Assembly: GCF_013911755.1 (NCBI RefSeq)
Contig: NZ_JACESP010000017.1
Location: 1-64,000 of the forward strand
Reading direction: 5' to 3'
Source: Sphingosinicella sp.
GTDB taxonomy: Bacteria; Pseudomonadota; Alphaproteobacteria; Sphingomonadales; Sphingomonadaceae
Length of the DNA stretch: 64,000 bases
Both the position numbers and the translations under genes were made by a program. Under the pieces are notes generated by a model. That model was not told the origin of the DNA. It searched no databases and saw nothing but the letters and a program-made list of their open reading frames with translations. This document shows, piece by piece, positions 27,346 to 37,465 of this stretch. Every line of letters starts with the position of its first letter. Positions within the stretch are counted from its first letter, which is position 1.

Positions 27346-29364
27346 ATGTTCAAGAAAATCCTGATCGCGAACCGCGGCGAGATCGCCTGCCGGGTCATCA
27401 AGACGGCGCGGCGCATGGGCATCAAGACGGTCGCGGTCTATTCGGACGCAGATGCCGCCGCGCTGCACGTGGAGATGGCGGACGAGGCCGTGCGGCTCGG
27501 CCCGCCGCCCGCCGCTGAATCCTACCTTCTCGGCGACGCCATCATCGCGGCCTGCAAGGCAACCGGCGCCGAGGCTGTCCACCCCGGCTACGGCTTCCTG
27601 TCCGAGCGTGAATGGTTCGCCAAGCGCCTCGCCGAAGAGAATATCGCCTTCATCGGCCCGCCGCCCAATGCCATCGCCGCGATGGGCGACAAAATCGAAT
27701 CGAAGAAACTCGCCAAGGCCGCGGGCGTCAACGTCGTCCCCGGCTTCGTCGGGGAGATCGAGGATACCGAGCACGCCGTCCGCATCGCGAACGAAATCGG
27801 CTATCCGGTGATGATGAAGGCCTCCGCGGGCGGCGGCGGCAAGGGGATGCGCCTCGCCTACTCCGAAAAGGACGTGCGGGAGGGCTTCGAGGCGACCAAG
27901 CGCGAGGGGCTTTCGAGCTTCGGCGACGACCGCGTCTTCATCGAGAAGTTCATCGTCGAGCCGCGCCACATCGAGATCCAGGTGCTCGGCGACCAGCACG
28001 GCAACGTGCTCTACCTCGGCGAACGCGAATGCTCTATCCAGCGCCGCCACCAGAAGGTGATCGAAGAGGCGCCCTCGCCCTTCGTGACGCCCGAGATGCG
28101 CAAGGCGATGGGCGAGCAGGCCGTCGCGCTTTCGAAGGCCGTGGGCTACTATAGCGCCGGCACGGTGGAGCTGATCGTCAGCGGCGCCGACACGACCGGC
28201 ATGGGCTTCTACTTCCTGGAGATGAACACCCGCCTGCAGGTGGAGCATCCGGTGACGGAGTGCATCACCGGCCTCGACCTCGTCGAGCAGATGATCCGCG
28301 TCGCGGCAGGCGAGAAACTGGCCTTCACGCAGGACGACGTGAAGCTCTCGGGCTGGGCGCTTGAAAGCCGAGTCTACGCCGAAGACCCCTACCGCAACTT
28401 CCTCCCCTCGATTGGCCGCCTGACACGCTACGCGCCGCCCGAGGAGACGAGCGGCGAGACGACGGTGCGCGTGGATACCGGCGTCGTCGAGGGCAGCGAA
28501 ATCTCGATGTTCTACGATCCGATGATCGCCAAGCTGATCACCCACGCGCCGACGCGCGAGGAAGCGGCGGATCTTCAGGTCGCAGCACTCGACCGCTACC
28601 GGATCGACGGCATCGGCCACAACATCGACTTCCTCTCCGCCGTGATGCAGCACCAGCGCTTCCGCGACGGCCGCCTCACGACCGGCTTCATCGCCGAAGA
28701 ATACCCGGACGGCTTCGAGGGCGCGCCCTTCACCGACGAAAAGCGCGACGACCTGATCATCGCCGCCGCGGTCATCAACGCCATCACCGTGCAGCGCGCG
28801 CAGTTCATCGAGGGGCAGCTCAACGGCCACGGCGCGCAGTTCGGCCCGGACTGGGTGATCGAGATCGATCGCAAGCCGTTCAGCGTGCACGCCGAGGAAA
28901 CGAGCAGCGGCTGGATCGTGACCCACACGTTCGAGGGCGGTACGCACACGCACAACGTCGCGACGGAATGGGAGCCGGGCGAACCGGTGTTCCTCGCCGA
29001 CGTCGATGGCCGGGACGTTGCCGTGAAGCTGGCGCTGAAGCCCGTGGGCTACCGCATGACGGTGAAGGGCTCCGGCCACGACGTCCGCGCGCTCACGCCG
29101 CGCGCCAGCGCACTCGCGGGGTACATGATCGAGAAGATCCCGCCGGACCTTTCGAAGTTCCTGCTCTGCCCGATGCCCGGCCTTGTCGTCTCGGTCTCGG
29201 CGGCGGCGGGCGACACGGTGGAGCCGGGCCAGGCGCTCGCGGTCGTCGAGGCGATGAAGATGGAAAACATCCTCCGCGCGGAGAAGACGGCGGTCGTGAA
29301 GTCCGTGAACGCCAAGGCGGGCGACAGCCTCGCCGTGGACGCCATCATCATGGAATTCGAATAG
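27346..29364 (+). CDS. pccA: Propionyl/acetyl-CoA carboxylase alpha subunit (biotin carboxylase + BCCP)
   Basis: A 672-residue biotin-dependent carboxylase subunit. The N-terminal biotin carboxylase domain (FKKILIANRGEIACRVIKTARRMGIKTV) has the ATP-grasp glycine loop ASAGGGGKGMR near residue 160 and FLEMNTRLQVEHPVTE near 290. A connecting domain follows, and a C-terminal biotinyl domain has the attachment Lys in EAMKMEN. It carboxylates biotin and works with PccB. ATG 27346 gives the standard N-terminus; 8 extra codons upstream are open but belong to the spacer. Its separation from pccB-bioB by six accessory genes looks like insertion into a once compact locus. Confidence 0.95.
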   Translation: MFKKILIANRGEIACRVIKTARRMGIKTVAVYSDADAAALHVEMADEAVRLGPPPAAESYLLGDAIIAACKATGAEAVHPGYGFLSEREWFAKRLAEENIAFIGPPPNAIAAMGDKIESKKLAKAAGVNVVPGFVGEIEDTEHAVRIANEIGYPVMMKASAGGGGKGMRLAYSEKDVREGFEATKREGLSSFGDDRVFIEKFIVEPRHIEIQVLGDQHGNVLYLGERECSIQRRHQKVIEEAPSPFVTPEMRKAMGEQAVALSKAVGYYSAGTVELIVSGADTTGMGFYFLEMNTRLQVEHPVTECITGLDLVEQMIRVAAGEKLAFTQDDVKLSGWALESRVYAEDPYRNFLPSIGRLTRYAPPEETSGETTVRVDTGVVEGSEISMFYDPMIAKLITHAPTREEAADLQVAALDRYRIDGIGHNIDFLSAVMQHQRFRDGRLTTGFIAEEYPDGFEGAPFTDEKRDDLIIAAAVINAITVQRAQFIEGQLNGHGAQFGPDWVIEIDRKPFSVHAEETSSGWIVTHTFEGGTHTHNVATEWEPGEPVFLADVDGRDVAVKLALKPVGYRMTVKGSGHDVRALTPRASALAGYMIEKIPPDLSKFLLCPMPGLVVSVSAAAGDTVEPGQALAVVEAMKMENILRAEKTAVVKSVNAKAGDSLAVDAIIMEFE

Positions 29365-29367
29365 GGC

Positions 29368-30852
29368 TCAGCCCCGGCATTGCAGCGAGGACGGCGCGCG
29401 GAAATAGCATTCGCGCGTGCTTCCGCCCCGGCTCATGCGCAGCGTCATCTCGGCGGCAGCTGCGTTCGCCTGCGCCTGCAGTCCCTTCGCACTCGCTACG
29501 GCGCGGCCGTTCACCGCTTCGAGAATATCGCCGGGCTGAACGAGCCCGAAGCGCAGCGCCGGCGCGCGGGGATCGGCACCGATCACCACGACGCCTGCAT
29601 CGGGCAGCCCGCCGCCAAGCTCGGCGGAGAGTGCCGGCGAGAGGTTCGCAACCGTGATGCCCGCAAGGATCGAGCGCCCGGCGAGGAGCGTCGTGTCGCG
29701 TGCCGGCACTTCGGGCGGCGCGACGAGCTTCAGCGCCACGTTCTCCGCCTTGCCGCCGCGCAGAAGCGTGAGTTTCACGGTCTCGCCCACCGGCTTGCTG
29801 GCAACGAGGTAGCGCAGCGTATCAGGGTCGGAGGCATCCTTGCCGTCCACGGCGTAGACAATGTCCCCCACCCGCACGCCCGCCCGTTCGGCGGGCGAGC
29901 CCTTCGTCACCTCGTTGATGACGACGCCCATCGGCCGGTCGAGGCCCGAGGCGCGGGCGATCTCGGATGTCACCGGCTGGCCCGCCATGCCGAGCCAGGG
30001 CCTTGAAATCTTGCCGGTTTTCGCGCCCGCGATAAACTGGCGCACCATGTTGGCAGGGATCGCGAAACCGATGCCGTTCGAACCGCCCGAGCGCGAGTAG
30101 ATCGCAGTGTTGATGCCGACAAGGCGGCCATCCATGCCGATGAGCGCGCCGCCCGAGTTGCCGGGGTTGATGGCCGCGTCCGTCTGCACGAAGAACTGGT
30201 AGTCGCTGATGCCGACGCCGGTGCGCGCGAGCGCCGAGACGATGCCGTGCGTCACGGTCTGGCCGACGCCGAAGGGATTGCCGATGGCGATGACGACATC
30301 GCCGACCTCCGCACTGTCGCTGTCGCCGAGCGGCACGACGGGAAGCGCTGCTCCCCCCGTTTCCACCTTCAGCAGCGCAAGATCGAGCTGCTTGTCGGTA
30401 AACATCAGCTTGGCCGGAAACTCGCGGCGGTCTGCGAGCGCGACCTTGATCTCGTCGGCACCCTCGACAACGTGGTTGTTGGTGACGATGAGGCCGGAAC
30501 CATCGACGATAACGCCCGAGCCCAGCGACTGCTCGACGCGCGGCTGCGGCGTCATGCGGCCGCCGCCGAAGAACAGATCCCAGAACGGATCGCGGCGCGT
30601 GCGGTTCACACGCGCGGTGTAGACATTGACGACGGCCGGCACGCTCGCCTTCACGAGCGGCGCGTAGGAGAGCATCAACTCGGCATTGCTCGTCGGCACG
30701 CGGCGCGGCGTTTCGGGCGGCGCGGCGGCCGCGGCAAGTGCCGCCACCTGCTGCGCCGAAGCCTGCGGCTCGATCTTGTCGATGGCCATGGCGAAGCTCG
30801 TGCCCGCGATTGCGCCCGCGGCCAGCAGCCAGAGTGATCGGTTCGCTGTCAT
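29368..30852 (-). CDS. Do-like periplasmic serine protease (HtrA/DegQ family)
   Basis: A 494-residue trypsin-fold protease and chaperone for misfolded envelope proteins. A signal peptide or anchor (ANRSLWLLAAGAIAGTSFAMA) precedes the protease domain. The catalytic triad is His in TNNHVVEGADE, Asp in LDLALLKVE and Ser in NPGNSGGALIG. Two PDZ domains follow; one contains GVVINEVTKGSPAERAGVRVGDIVYAVDGKD. I start at ATG 30852, preceded by GGGACGGA, rather than at the GTG 30 bp upstream. The stop lies 4 bp from that of pccA, so the two genes converge. Confidence 0.92.
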   Translation of the reverse strand: MTANRSLWLLAAGAIAGTSFAMAIDKIEPQASAQQVAALAAAAAPPETPRRVPTSNAELMLSYAPLVKASVPAVVNVYTARVNRTRRDPFWDLFFGGGRMTPQPRVEQSLGSGVIVDGSGLIVTNNHVVEGADEIKVALADRREFPAKLMFTDKQLDLALLKVETGGAALPVVPLGDSDSAEVGDVVIAIGNPFGVGQTVTHGIVSALARTGVGISDYQFFVQTDAAINPGNSGGALIGMDGRLVGINTAIYSRSGGSNGIGFAIPANMVRQFIAGAKTGKISRPWLGMAGQPVTSEIARASGLDRPMGVVINEVTKGSPAERAGVRVGDIVYAVDGKDASDPDTLRYLVASKPVGETVKLTLLRGGKAENVALKLVAPPEVPARDTTLLAGRSILAGITVANLSPALSAELGGGLPDAGVVVIGADPRAPALRFGLVQPGDILEAVNGRAVASAKGLQAQANAAAAEMTLRMSRGGSTRECYFRAPSSLQCRG

Positions 30853-30927
30853 CGTCCGTCCCGTGATGTTTCCGGCAATCACATAGGTACGCAGGGCGCC
30901 GGCGTTAACCCCCTGGCCCGCGCACGG

Positions 30928-31587
30928 TCAGCCTTGTTTTCCCGCCATCTCGCGGGTGAATTCGGTGAGCCACGCGCCCCGGCGCTGCCGCCTCAGCCGC
31001 TCGGCGTGAACGATCGTGTGAATCTGTTCGAAGCAGTCGTGCATGTCCTCGTTGACAAGCACATAGTCGTATTCGGGCCAGTGGCTGATTTCCGCGGCGG
31101 CGCGCGCCATGCGGCCCTCGATGACCTCTTCGCTGTCGGTGCGGCGCGCGCGCAGGCGGCGTTCCAGTTCGGCCATCGTCGGCGGCAGCAGGAAGATGGA
31201 GACGACATCGTCGCCCATCGACTGGGCGAGTTGCTGTGTACCCTGCCAGTCCACGTCGAACAGCACGTCGCGGCCCATGCGGAGCGCGGTTTCCACCGCA
31301 GCGCGCGGCGTGCCGTAGCGGTTGCCGAACACGTGCGCCCATTCCAGGAACTCGCCCGCCTCGACCATGCGCTCGAACTGCGCCTCGGTGCGGAAGTGAT
31401 AGTCGATGCCATCGACCTCGCCGGGGCGCTTCGCGCGCGTGGTCGCCGACACGGAAACCGCCATCTGCGGTTCCGCCGCCAGCAGACGCCGCGCCATCGT
31501 GGTTTTGCCCGCGCCCGAAGGGGAAGACAGCACGAAAAGGATGCCGCGCCGCTCGATTTTTCCGGCCGTGTCTGTCCGTACGTCCAT
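30928..31587 (-). CDS. gmk: Guanylate kinase
   Basis: A 219-residue enzyme phosphorylating GMP to GDP with ATP. The P-loop is VLSSPSGAGKTTMARRLL; GMP-binding elements include VSATTRAKRPGEVDGIDYHF and FLEWAHVFGNRYGT; then VLFDVDWQGTQQL and LRARRTDSEEVIEGRM in the lid region. The open frame starts at 31623, but residues before MDVRTDTAGKIERRG look non-native, so I take ATG 31587. Neither ATG has a convincing ribosome-binding site. An essential nucleotide enzyme without peculiarities. Confidence 0.92.
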   Translation of the reverse strand: MDVRTDTAGKIERRGILFVLSSPSGAGKTTMARRLLAAEPQMAVSVSATTRAKRPGEVDGIDYHFRTEAQFERMVEAGEFLEWAHVFGNRYGTPRAAVETALRMGRDVLFDVDWQGTQQLAQSMGDDVVSIFLLPPTMAELERRLRARRTDSEEVIEGRMARAAAEISHWPEYDYVLVNEDMHDCFEQIHTIVHAERLRRQRRGAWLTEFTREMAGKQG

Positions 31588-31685
31588 GCGCGCCGCACAT
31601 AAAGCAAGGTGCGCCACGGTCAAGATTGCGCAAAGAAGAACGTAATTAGCGAATCGTTATCATCCGCTGCGTTAACCTAAAGCGG

Positions 31686-33437
31686 ATGCATGGTATTTTC
31701 GGCATAACCGCTGTGTTCGCACGGCGCGGGCTGCTCCTGCTTGCGAGCTTGCTTTTCTGTGCGCTCGCCATTTCATCGACCGCGAACGCGCGCGTTACGC
31801 TCGATATCGGCGCGAACGCGTGCGTTTTCCCCGATCACAAGGATCTTAGCCTTGCCGGCGCCATGGCGAGGGCCGCGGGCGGCGACTGCCCGGGCGGGCT
31901 CTCCACGGGCGAGATGCGCGACGCCTGGCTGATAAAATCCGGCCTCGATCTGCGACAGAAGCCCGGCGAGCCCTTGTCCGTTCACCTCAAACAGACGCTT
32001 TTTGAAGAGGTTACGCTCTACGTTCGCTATGCCGACGGCACCGTCTGGACGATGCGCCACGATGCCGCCTCTGCCGCAAGCCACACCGAACTCGGCGGCA
32101 TGTTCCGGCTGCGCATCCCCTGGCGGGCGGGAACGATCGAAACCATTGCGCTGCACGCCCGGAAAGTCGTCGATCCGCGCGGCGCCTTCGTGCGGCCCGC
32201 GGTTGAGACTCCCCAGGTGGAGGCCATTGAAACTGAACGGCAATCGCTGATCTACGGCCTGTTCGGCGGCGTGATCTTCGCCACCCTGTTCTTCAATCTC
32301 GTGCTGCTCGTCTGGCTGCGCTACGCCTTCCTTTTCTTCTACTGCGGCATGACCGCCGCGACCCTGCTCTACGGCCTTGCCGCGTCCGGCATCATGATGC
32401 GGATGCTTCCCGCAGGATTGCCGCCGATGCTCGGCAACGTCGCCGCAGAGGCCGTCTTGCCCGTGATGCTGTGGTTCGCGGTCGTTTTCACGATCACCCT
32501 GCTGGAGCGCGGCACCGTACACATGCGGCTGGCGATCACCGGCATCATGCTCGCAACCTTGCAGGTCGGCGCAGGCGTCATCGCGCTCATCACGCTGTTC
32601 CAGGCGCCGGAGCGGCTTCATGTCCCGCTCGCCGTGGTGAACATCCTCGGCGCGGTCACGATGGCGCTGATCTTCCCGATGGCGATCATCGCGTGGCGCC
32701 GGGGCAGCCGCATCATCCTCATCTACACGGTGGCCTGGGCCGTACCGCTCGCCGGGGCCTTCGCCCGCATTCTCGTCGCGCTCGGCTTCATGGAGACGAG
32801 TGCGTTCATCGAAGACAGCTATTTCTACGCGATGTGCCTTGAATGCGTGCTGAGCATGATCGGCATCGCCTACCGCATCTCCAACATTCGCGCCGAGCGC
32901 GACGAGGCGCGCGCCCGCGAGATCGAACTGACCTACCTTGCCGAAACCGACGCGCTGACCGGGCTTCTCAACCGCCGCGCCTTCATCGAATACGGCATCC
33001 GCCGCAGTGGCAAGGGCAAGCTGAAGTCGCGCCTGCTGCTGATCGACATCGATCATTTCAAGACCGTCAACGACGGTTTCGGGCACGAATTCGGCGACCG
33101 TGTGCTGCGGGAGGCCGCACGGCTGATCGAGAGCGTCTCCCCGGCGGGCGCCGTCGTCGGCCGCCTCGGCGGCGAGGAATTCGCGCTCATCGTCCCCCAC
33201 AGCGAGCGCGACGACACGGCCGGAACGATCCTCCGCGCCTTCCGCGCGACACCGATGACGGACGGCGTCCGCATCACTGTCAGCATCGGCTCCGCATCGG
33301 GCATCATCGCCGACGACCGCACCTGGCGGCAGGTCTACAGGCGCGCTGATACGGCACTCTACGAGGCCAAGAGGACCGGGCGTGATCGGCACGTGGCCGC
33401 CGCCGGACCCGAACCTTCGGTCGCGACGGCGGCTTGA
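31686..33437 (+). CDS. 7TM-type diguanylate cyclase (GGDEF)
   Basis: A 583-residue membrane-bound cyclase making c-di-GMP. A signal peptide (to about residue 36) leads to a periplasmic domain of ~150 residues, then seven hydrophobic helices (about 190-400) in the 7TMR-DISM arrangement, a short coiled linker (RAERDEARAREIEL) and the GGDEF domain. The catalytic segment is DALTGLLNRRAF, then DIDHFKTVNDGFGHEFGD and active-site GRLGGEEF. The RxxD inhibitory site expected five residues before GGEEF is absent, so product feedback is probably lost. The GGDEF-EAL-PilZ gene begins 1 bp after the stop, so the two opposing activities are co-expressed. Confidence 0.9.
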   Translation: MHGIFGITAVFARRGLLLLASLLFCALAISSTANARVTLDIGANACVFPDHKDLSLAGAMARAAGGDCPGGLSTGEMRDAWLIKSGLDLRQKPGEPLSVHLKQTLFEEVTLYVRYADGTVWTMRHDAASAASHTELGGMFRLRIPWRAGTIETIALHARKVVDPRGAFVRPAVETPQVEAIETERQSLIYGLFGGVIFATLFFNLVLLVWLRYAFLFFYCGMTAATLLYGLAASGIMMRMLPAGLPPMLGNVAAEAVLPVMLWFAVVFTITLLERGTVHMRLAITGIMLATLQVGAGVIALITLFQAPERLHVPLAVVNILGAVTMALIFPMAIIAWRRGSRIILIYTVAWAVPLAGAFARILVALGFMETSAFIEDSYFYAMCLECVLSMIGIAYRISNIRAERDEARAREIELTYLAETDALTGLLNRRAFIEYGIRRSGKGKLKSRLLLIDIDHFKTVNDGFGHEFGDRVLREAARLIESVSPAGAVVGRLGGEEFALIVPHSERDDTAGTILRAFRATPMTDGVRITVSIGSASGIIADDRTWRQVYRRADTALYEAKRTGRDRHVAAAGPEPSVATAA

Positions 33438-33438
33438 G

Positions 33439-36066
33439 ATGCCCAGCCGCCCCGCCAAACCGATCCGCGAAACCGTGGGCGCCGATTCCGCTGCGCACCT
33501 TCGCGAGCCCCGGAACTGGCTGGCCGGCGTCGCGCTGCCGCGCCTCGGCTCGCGCAGCGAGATTGCCAACACGCACCGGCAGCTGCTTGATCTCCGCCCC
33601 ACGATTCCGCTGTTTGCGGCGATCGGCGCGCTGATCTGGGCGGGCGTCACGCTCTGGCACGTACCGCTCACCGCCTCGATCCAGGGCGCGTGGCTCGCGG
33701 CGGGCGGCGTGCTGACGACGTTGTTCGCGGTGTTCGGGCTGCGCGAAGCCCAGCCGAAAGCAGGCGAAGTCGCCGATACGGCGCGCGGTCTCGTGACGCT
33801 GAGCGCCGCGGCGGGGCTTCTTTGGAGCACGCTTCCGGTCATCAGCGACATACCGTTCGCGCTCGTTCTTTCCATTTCGATGCTCGTGCTCGGCATTGTC
33901 GCGCTTTCGCCGATGCCGCTTGCAGCGATGGCCTATATGGTCGCGTTCGCGGTCACGCTCGTCACCCGTCTCGATGGCTTCGCCTCGTCGGCGGCGGCGG
34001 TCGTCGTGCTGTCGGGCGCGCTCACGCTCTACCTCGCCGGACGGCGCACGCTCATCGAACGCGCCGAGGGATCGATGCGCGATCTCGGCGAACAGCGCGT
34101 GCGCAGGCTCTGCGCGACATTCGAGACCTGCGGCAGCGGCTGGTTCTGGGAAACCGATATCGACGGCCGCATCACCTATATCTCGCCCTCGTTCGGCGCG
34201 GCGCACGGGACCACGAACGAGCTCCTGATCGGGCGTCCGCTTGGGGACATCATCTCGCTTGAGGTGGAAGACCCGGACGAGGCCGCAACCTCGCTGCGGA
34301 CGCTGGAATTCCACCTGCAGGGCAAGCTGCCGTTTCACGACGTGGTGATTCCCGTGCTGTTCCCGCTCGGCATCCAGTGGTGGTCGCTCGCGGGCACGCC
34401 GATCTACAGCCAGCACGGCCACTTCGAGGGCTTCACGGGCATCGGCGGCGATCTTACCGACGTGCGCCGTTCGGAAGACCGCGCCATGCGCCTTGCGCGC
34501 TTCGATCCGCTCACCGGCCTTGCGAACCGCATCACCATCCGCGAGACGCTGGAAACCGCGCTCCTCAGCCACGGCGGCGTCGTGCCGCAGCGCTGCGCGC
34601 TGCTGCTGCTCGATCTCGACCGCTTCAAATCGGTAAACGACACGCTCGGCCATCCAGTGGGCGACAAACTGCTCGAACAGGTTGCCGATCGGCTCGGCAC
34701 GCTCGTCGGCGCGGATGGCCGGGTCGGGCGGCTCGGCGGCGACGAGTTCGCGGTCGTCGTGCGCGATGCCGAAACGCTGGCCGGGCTTTCCGCCTTCGCC
34801 CAGCGCATCATCGACTATCTCTCCGCGCCCTACACGGTGGACGGCCACCGCATCATCATCGGCGCGAGCGTCGGCATCGCCATCGGCCCCGACAACGGCC
34901 ACAGCGTCGACGCGCTGATGCGGAACGCCGACCTCGCGCTTTATGCGGCGAAATCGGACGGGCGCGGCAAGCACCGCTTCTACGAGGGCGGGATGCACCG
35001 CAATGCCGAGACGCGGCGGCAGATCGAAAACGACCTGCGCGGGGCGCTCGTCAGCAACGGGCTGTCGCTCAATTTCCAGCCGATCGTCGAAACGGCGAGC
35101 GAAACACTCGTCGGCTTCGAAGCGCTGGTGCGCTGGCACCATCCGCGCCACGGTGAAATCTCGCCGGCGAGCTTCATTCCGATCGCCGAGGAAACCGGCC
35201 TTATCGACGGCATCGGCGAATGGGTGCTGCGGAACGCCTGCATGGTGGCTGCGAAGTGGCCCGAGCACATCGGTATCGCCGTCAACCTCTCGCCGATCCA
35301 GGTGACGAACCCGGAATTGCCGACGCTGGTGATCAACGCGCTCGCGCAGGCCGGCCTCGCGCCCGAGCGGCTGGAGCTGGAGATCACCGAAAGCGTTTTC
35401 CTCGAGGAAAACCCGGCGACACGCGCCACGCTGCAGCGCCTCGGCGCGATCGGTGTGCGGCTAACGCTCGACGATTTCGGCACCGGCTATTCGGGCTTCT
35501 CCTATCTCACCAAGGCGCCCTTCAAGAAGATCAAGATCGACCGCTCGTTCGTCTCCGGCGCGGCCGAGCGCGGCGGGCAGAAGGCCGCGATCGTGAAGGC
35601 GATCGTCGCGCTCGCCGACAGTCTCGGCATGATCACCACGGCCGAAGGCGTCGAGACGCACGACGACCTCGATATCATCCGCCGCATCGGATGTACGCAG
35701 GTGCAGGGCTTCATCTTCGGCAAGGCCGTGCCCTGGGCCGAGGCAGGCATCCTTGCGCGCTCCGAAGCGCCGATCGCGCCGAACGGCATGAAATCGAACC
35801 GCCCCCGCCGTATCGCCATGCTGCGGCGCGCGACGATCCTGCACAACGACCGCAGGCGGAGCGCCCGGCTGCGCAACACATCCGATACGGGCGCGATGTT
35901 CGAGGCGCGCTGGCTGCCGAGGCCAGGCGACCGGGTCACGACCTTCGTGGAAGGCCAGCAGCCCCGCTCCGGCATGGTGCGGTGGGTGGAGGAAGACCGC
36001 TTCGGCATCCACTACGACGAGCAGGTCATCGCAGCCGACGTCGAAAACCACGAACGCGCCGCCTAG
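33439..36066 (+). CDS. Bifunctional GGDEF-EAL protein with C-terminal PilZ domain
   Basis: An 875-residue c-di-GMP protein. The first ~200 residues contain five or six hydrophobic helices, followed by a PAS-like sensor (GWFWETDIDGRITYISPSFG). The GGDEF domain has DPLTGLANRITI and VGRLGGDEF, without an upstream RxxD site. The EAL domain has FEALVRW, VNLSPIQ, ELEITESVF, LDDFGTGYSG and TAEGVET, all consistent with an active phosphodiesterase. The end has the PilZ signature RRSARLRNTSDTGAMFEA (RxxxR and NxSxxG), a c-di-GMP receptor. ATG 33439 lies 1 bp after the upstream cyclase stop. PilZ binding could switch the enzyme between synthesis and breakdown; that is inference. Confidence 0.9.
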   Translation: MPSRPAKPIRETVGADSAAHLREPRNWLAGVALPRLGSRSEIANTHRQLLDLRPTIPLFAAIGALIWAGVTLWHVPLTASIQGAWLAAGGVLTTLFAVFGLREAQPKAGEVADTARGLVTLSAAAGLLWSTLPVISDIPFALVLSISMLVLGIVALSPMPLAAMAYMVAFAVTLVTRLDGFASSAAAVVVLSGALTLYLAGRRTLIERAEGSMRDLGEQRVRRLCATFETCGSGWFWETDIDGRITYISPSFGAAHGTTNELLIGRPLGDIISLEVEDPDEAATSLRTLEFHLQGKLPFHDVVIPVLFPLGIQWWSLAGTPIYSQHGHFEGFTGIGGDLTDVRRSEDRAMRLARFDPLTGLANRITIRETLETALLSHGGVVPQRCALLLLDLDRFKSVNDTLGHPVGDKLLEQVADRLGTLVGADGRVGRLGGDEFAVVVRDAETLAGLSAFAQRIIDYLSAPYTVDGHRIIIGASVGIAIGPDNGHSVDALMRNADLALYAAKSDGRGKHRFYEGGMHRNAETRRQIENDLRGALVSNGLSLNFQPIVETASETLVGFEALVRWHHPRHGEISPASFIPIAEETGLIDGIGEWVLRNACMVAAKWPEHIGIAVNLSPIQVTNPELPTLVINALAQAGLAPERLELEITESVFLEENPATRATLQRLGAIGVRLTLDDFGTGYSGFSYLTKAPFKKIKIDRSFVSGAAERGGQKAAIVKAIVALADSLGMITTAEGVETHDDLDIIRRIGCTQVQGFIFGKAVPWAEAGILARSEAPIAPNGMKSNRPRRIAMLRRATILHNDRRRSARLRNTSDTGAMFEARWLPRPGDRVTTFVEGQQPRSGMVRWVEEDRFGIHYDEQVIAADVENHERAA

Positions 36067-36073
36067 CGGGCGC

Positions 36074-37465
36074 CTAGCGACCGGGCGCCAGCATCGTTTC
36101 AGGGCGGACGAGCGCGCGAAAACGCGTCTCATCGATCAGATCGAGCGCTTTTGCCGCTTCCAGCAGCGTCAATCCATGCTTGTGCGCGTGCTTGGCGATC
36201 GCCGCGGCATTGTCGTAGCCGATCTCGGGCGCGAGCGCCGTCACCAGCATCAGCGAGCGCTCGACGAGATCGGCGATGCGCTCGCGGTTCGGTTCGATAC
36301 CCGCGACGCAGCGGTCCGCGAAGCTCACGGAAGCGTCGGCGATAAGGCGGATCGACTGGAGCACATTGTAGGCGATCACCGGCTTGAAGACGTTGAGCTC
36401 CATGTGCCCCTGCGCGCCGCCCACCGTGACGGTGACGTGATTCCCCATCACCTGGGCGGCCACCATCGTCAGCGCTTCGGCCTGTGTCGGGTTGACCTTA
36501 CCCGGCATGATCGAGCTGCCCGGCTCGTTTTCCGGAAGCGCAAGCTCGCCGAGCCCGGAGCGCGGCCCGGAACCGAGAAGGCGGATGTCGTTCGCGATCT
36601 TGTTGAGACTGACCGCAAGCACGTTGAGCGCACCCGACAGCTCGACCATCGTGTCGTGCGTGGCGAGCGCCTCGAACTTGTTGGGCGCGGTTTCAAACGG
36701 CAGGCCGGAAAGCCGCGCGAGTTCGCTCGCGATGCCCTCGGCGAAGCCTTCCGGCGCGTTGAGCCCGGTACCGACCGCCGTGCCGCCCTGCGCCAGCCGA
36801 TAGAGCCGCGGCAGCACCGCCTCCACGCGCGCGATCCCGTCCGCGAGCTGCTGCGCGTAGCCGGAGAACTCCTGTCCCAGCGTCACTGGCGTCGCGTCCT
36901 GCAGGTGCGTGCGGCCGATCTTCACGATGTCCGCGAACGCCTGCGCCTTCGCCGCAAGTGCCGCGTGCAGATGCCGGAGCGCCGGGATCAGCCGTTCGTT
37001 CACCTCGCGCGCCGCCGCGACATGCATCGCGGTCGGGAACGTGTCGTTCGAGCTTTGCGAGGCGTTGACGTGATCGTTCGGATGCACCGGGATCTTGCCG
37101 CCGCGCGCGCCCGTGAGAATCTCGTTGGCGCGGCCCGCGATCACCTCGTTGGTGTTCATGTTGCTCTGCGTGCCCGAACCGGTCTGCCAGACGACGAGCG
37201 GGAACTGGTCGTCGCGCTTCCCCGCCGCAACCTCGGCAGCGGCCTCGATGATCGCGGGTGCGAGATTGTTGTCAAGCACGCCAAGCTCGGCATTCACGAA
37301 GGCCGCAGCCTGTTTGATAAGGCCGAGCGCGCGCACAAGCGGCGCGGGCATACGCTCGCCGCCGATGGGAAAATTGCTGATGGAACGCTGCGTCTGCGCG
37401 CCCCAGTAGGCCGAGGCGGGCACTTCGATCGGCCCGAAACTGTCAGTCTCGACGCGCGCGCTCAT
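36074..37465 (-). CDS. fumC: Fumarate hydratase class II
   Basis: A 463-residue tetrameric, iron-independent fumarase of the TCA cycle. It has the superfamily signature [15 protein letters not shown] near residue 315, the active-site loop region with the catalytic Ser, [16 protein letters not shown] near residue 95, and the [21 protein letters not shown] block around 125-145 containing the catalytic His. The start ATG 37465 overlaps the sspB stop, so the two form an operon. Its stop lies 7 bp beyond the end of the convergent c-di-GMP gene. Confidence 0.96.
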   Translation of the reverse strand: MSARVETDSFGPIEVPASAYWGAQTQRSISNFPIGGERMPAPLVRALGLIKQAAAFVNAELGVLDNNLAPAIIEAAAEVAAGKRDDQFPLVVWQTGSGTQSNMNTNEVIAGRANEILTGARGGKIPVHPNDHVNASQSSNDTFPTAMHVAAAREVNERLIPALRHLHAALAAKAQAFADIVKIGRTHLQDATPVTLGQEFSGYAQQLADGIARVEAVLPRLYRLAQGGTAVGTGLNAPEGFAEGIASELARLSGLPFETAPNKFEALATHDTMVELSGALNVLAVSLNKIANDIRLLGSGPRSGLGELALPENEPGSSIMPGKVNPTQAEALTMVAAQVMGNHVTVTVGGAQGHMELNVFKPVIAYNVLQSIRLIADASVSFADRCVAGIEPNRERIADLVERSLMLVTALAPEIGYDNAAAIAKHAHKHGLTLLEAAKALDLIDETRFRALVRPETMLAPGR

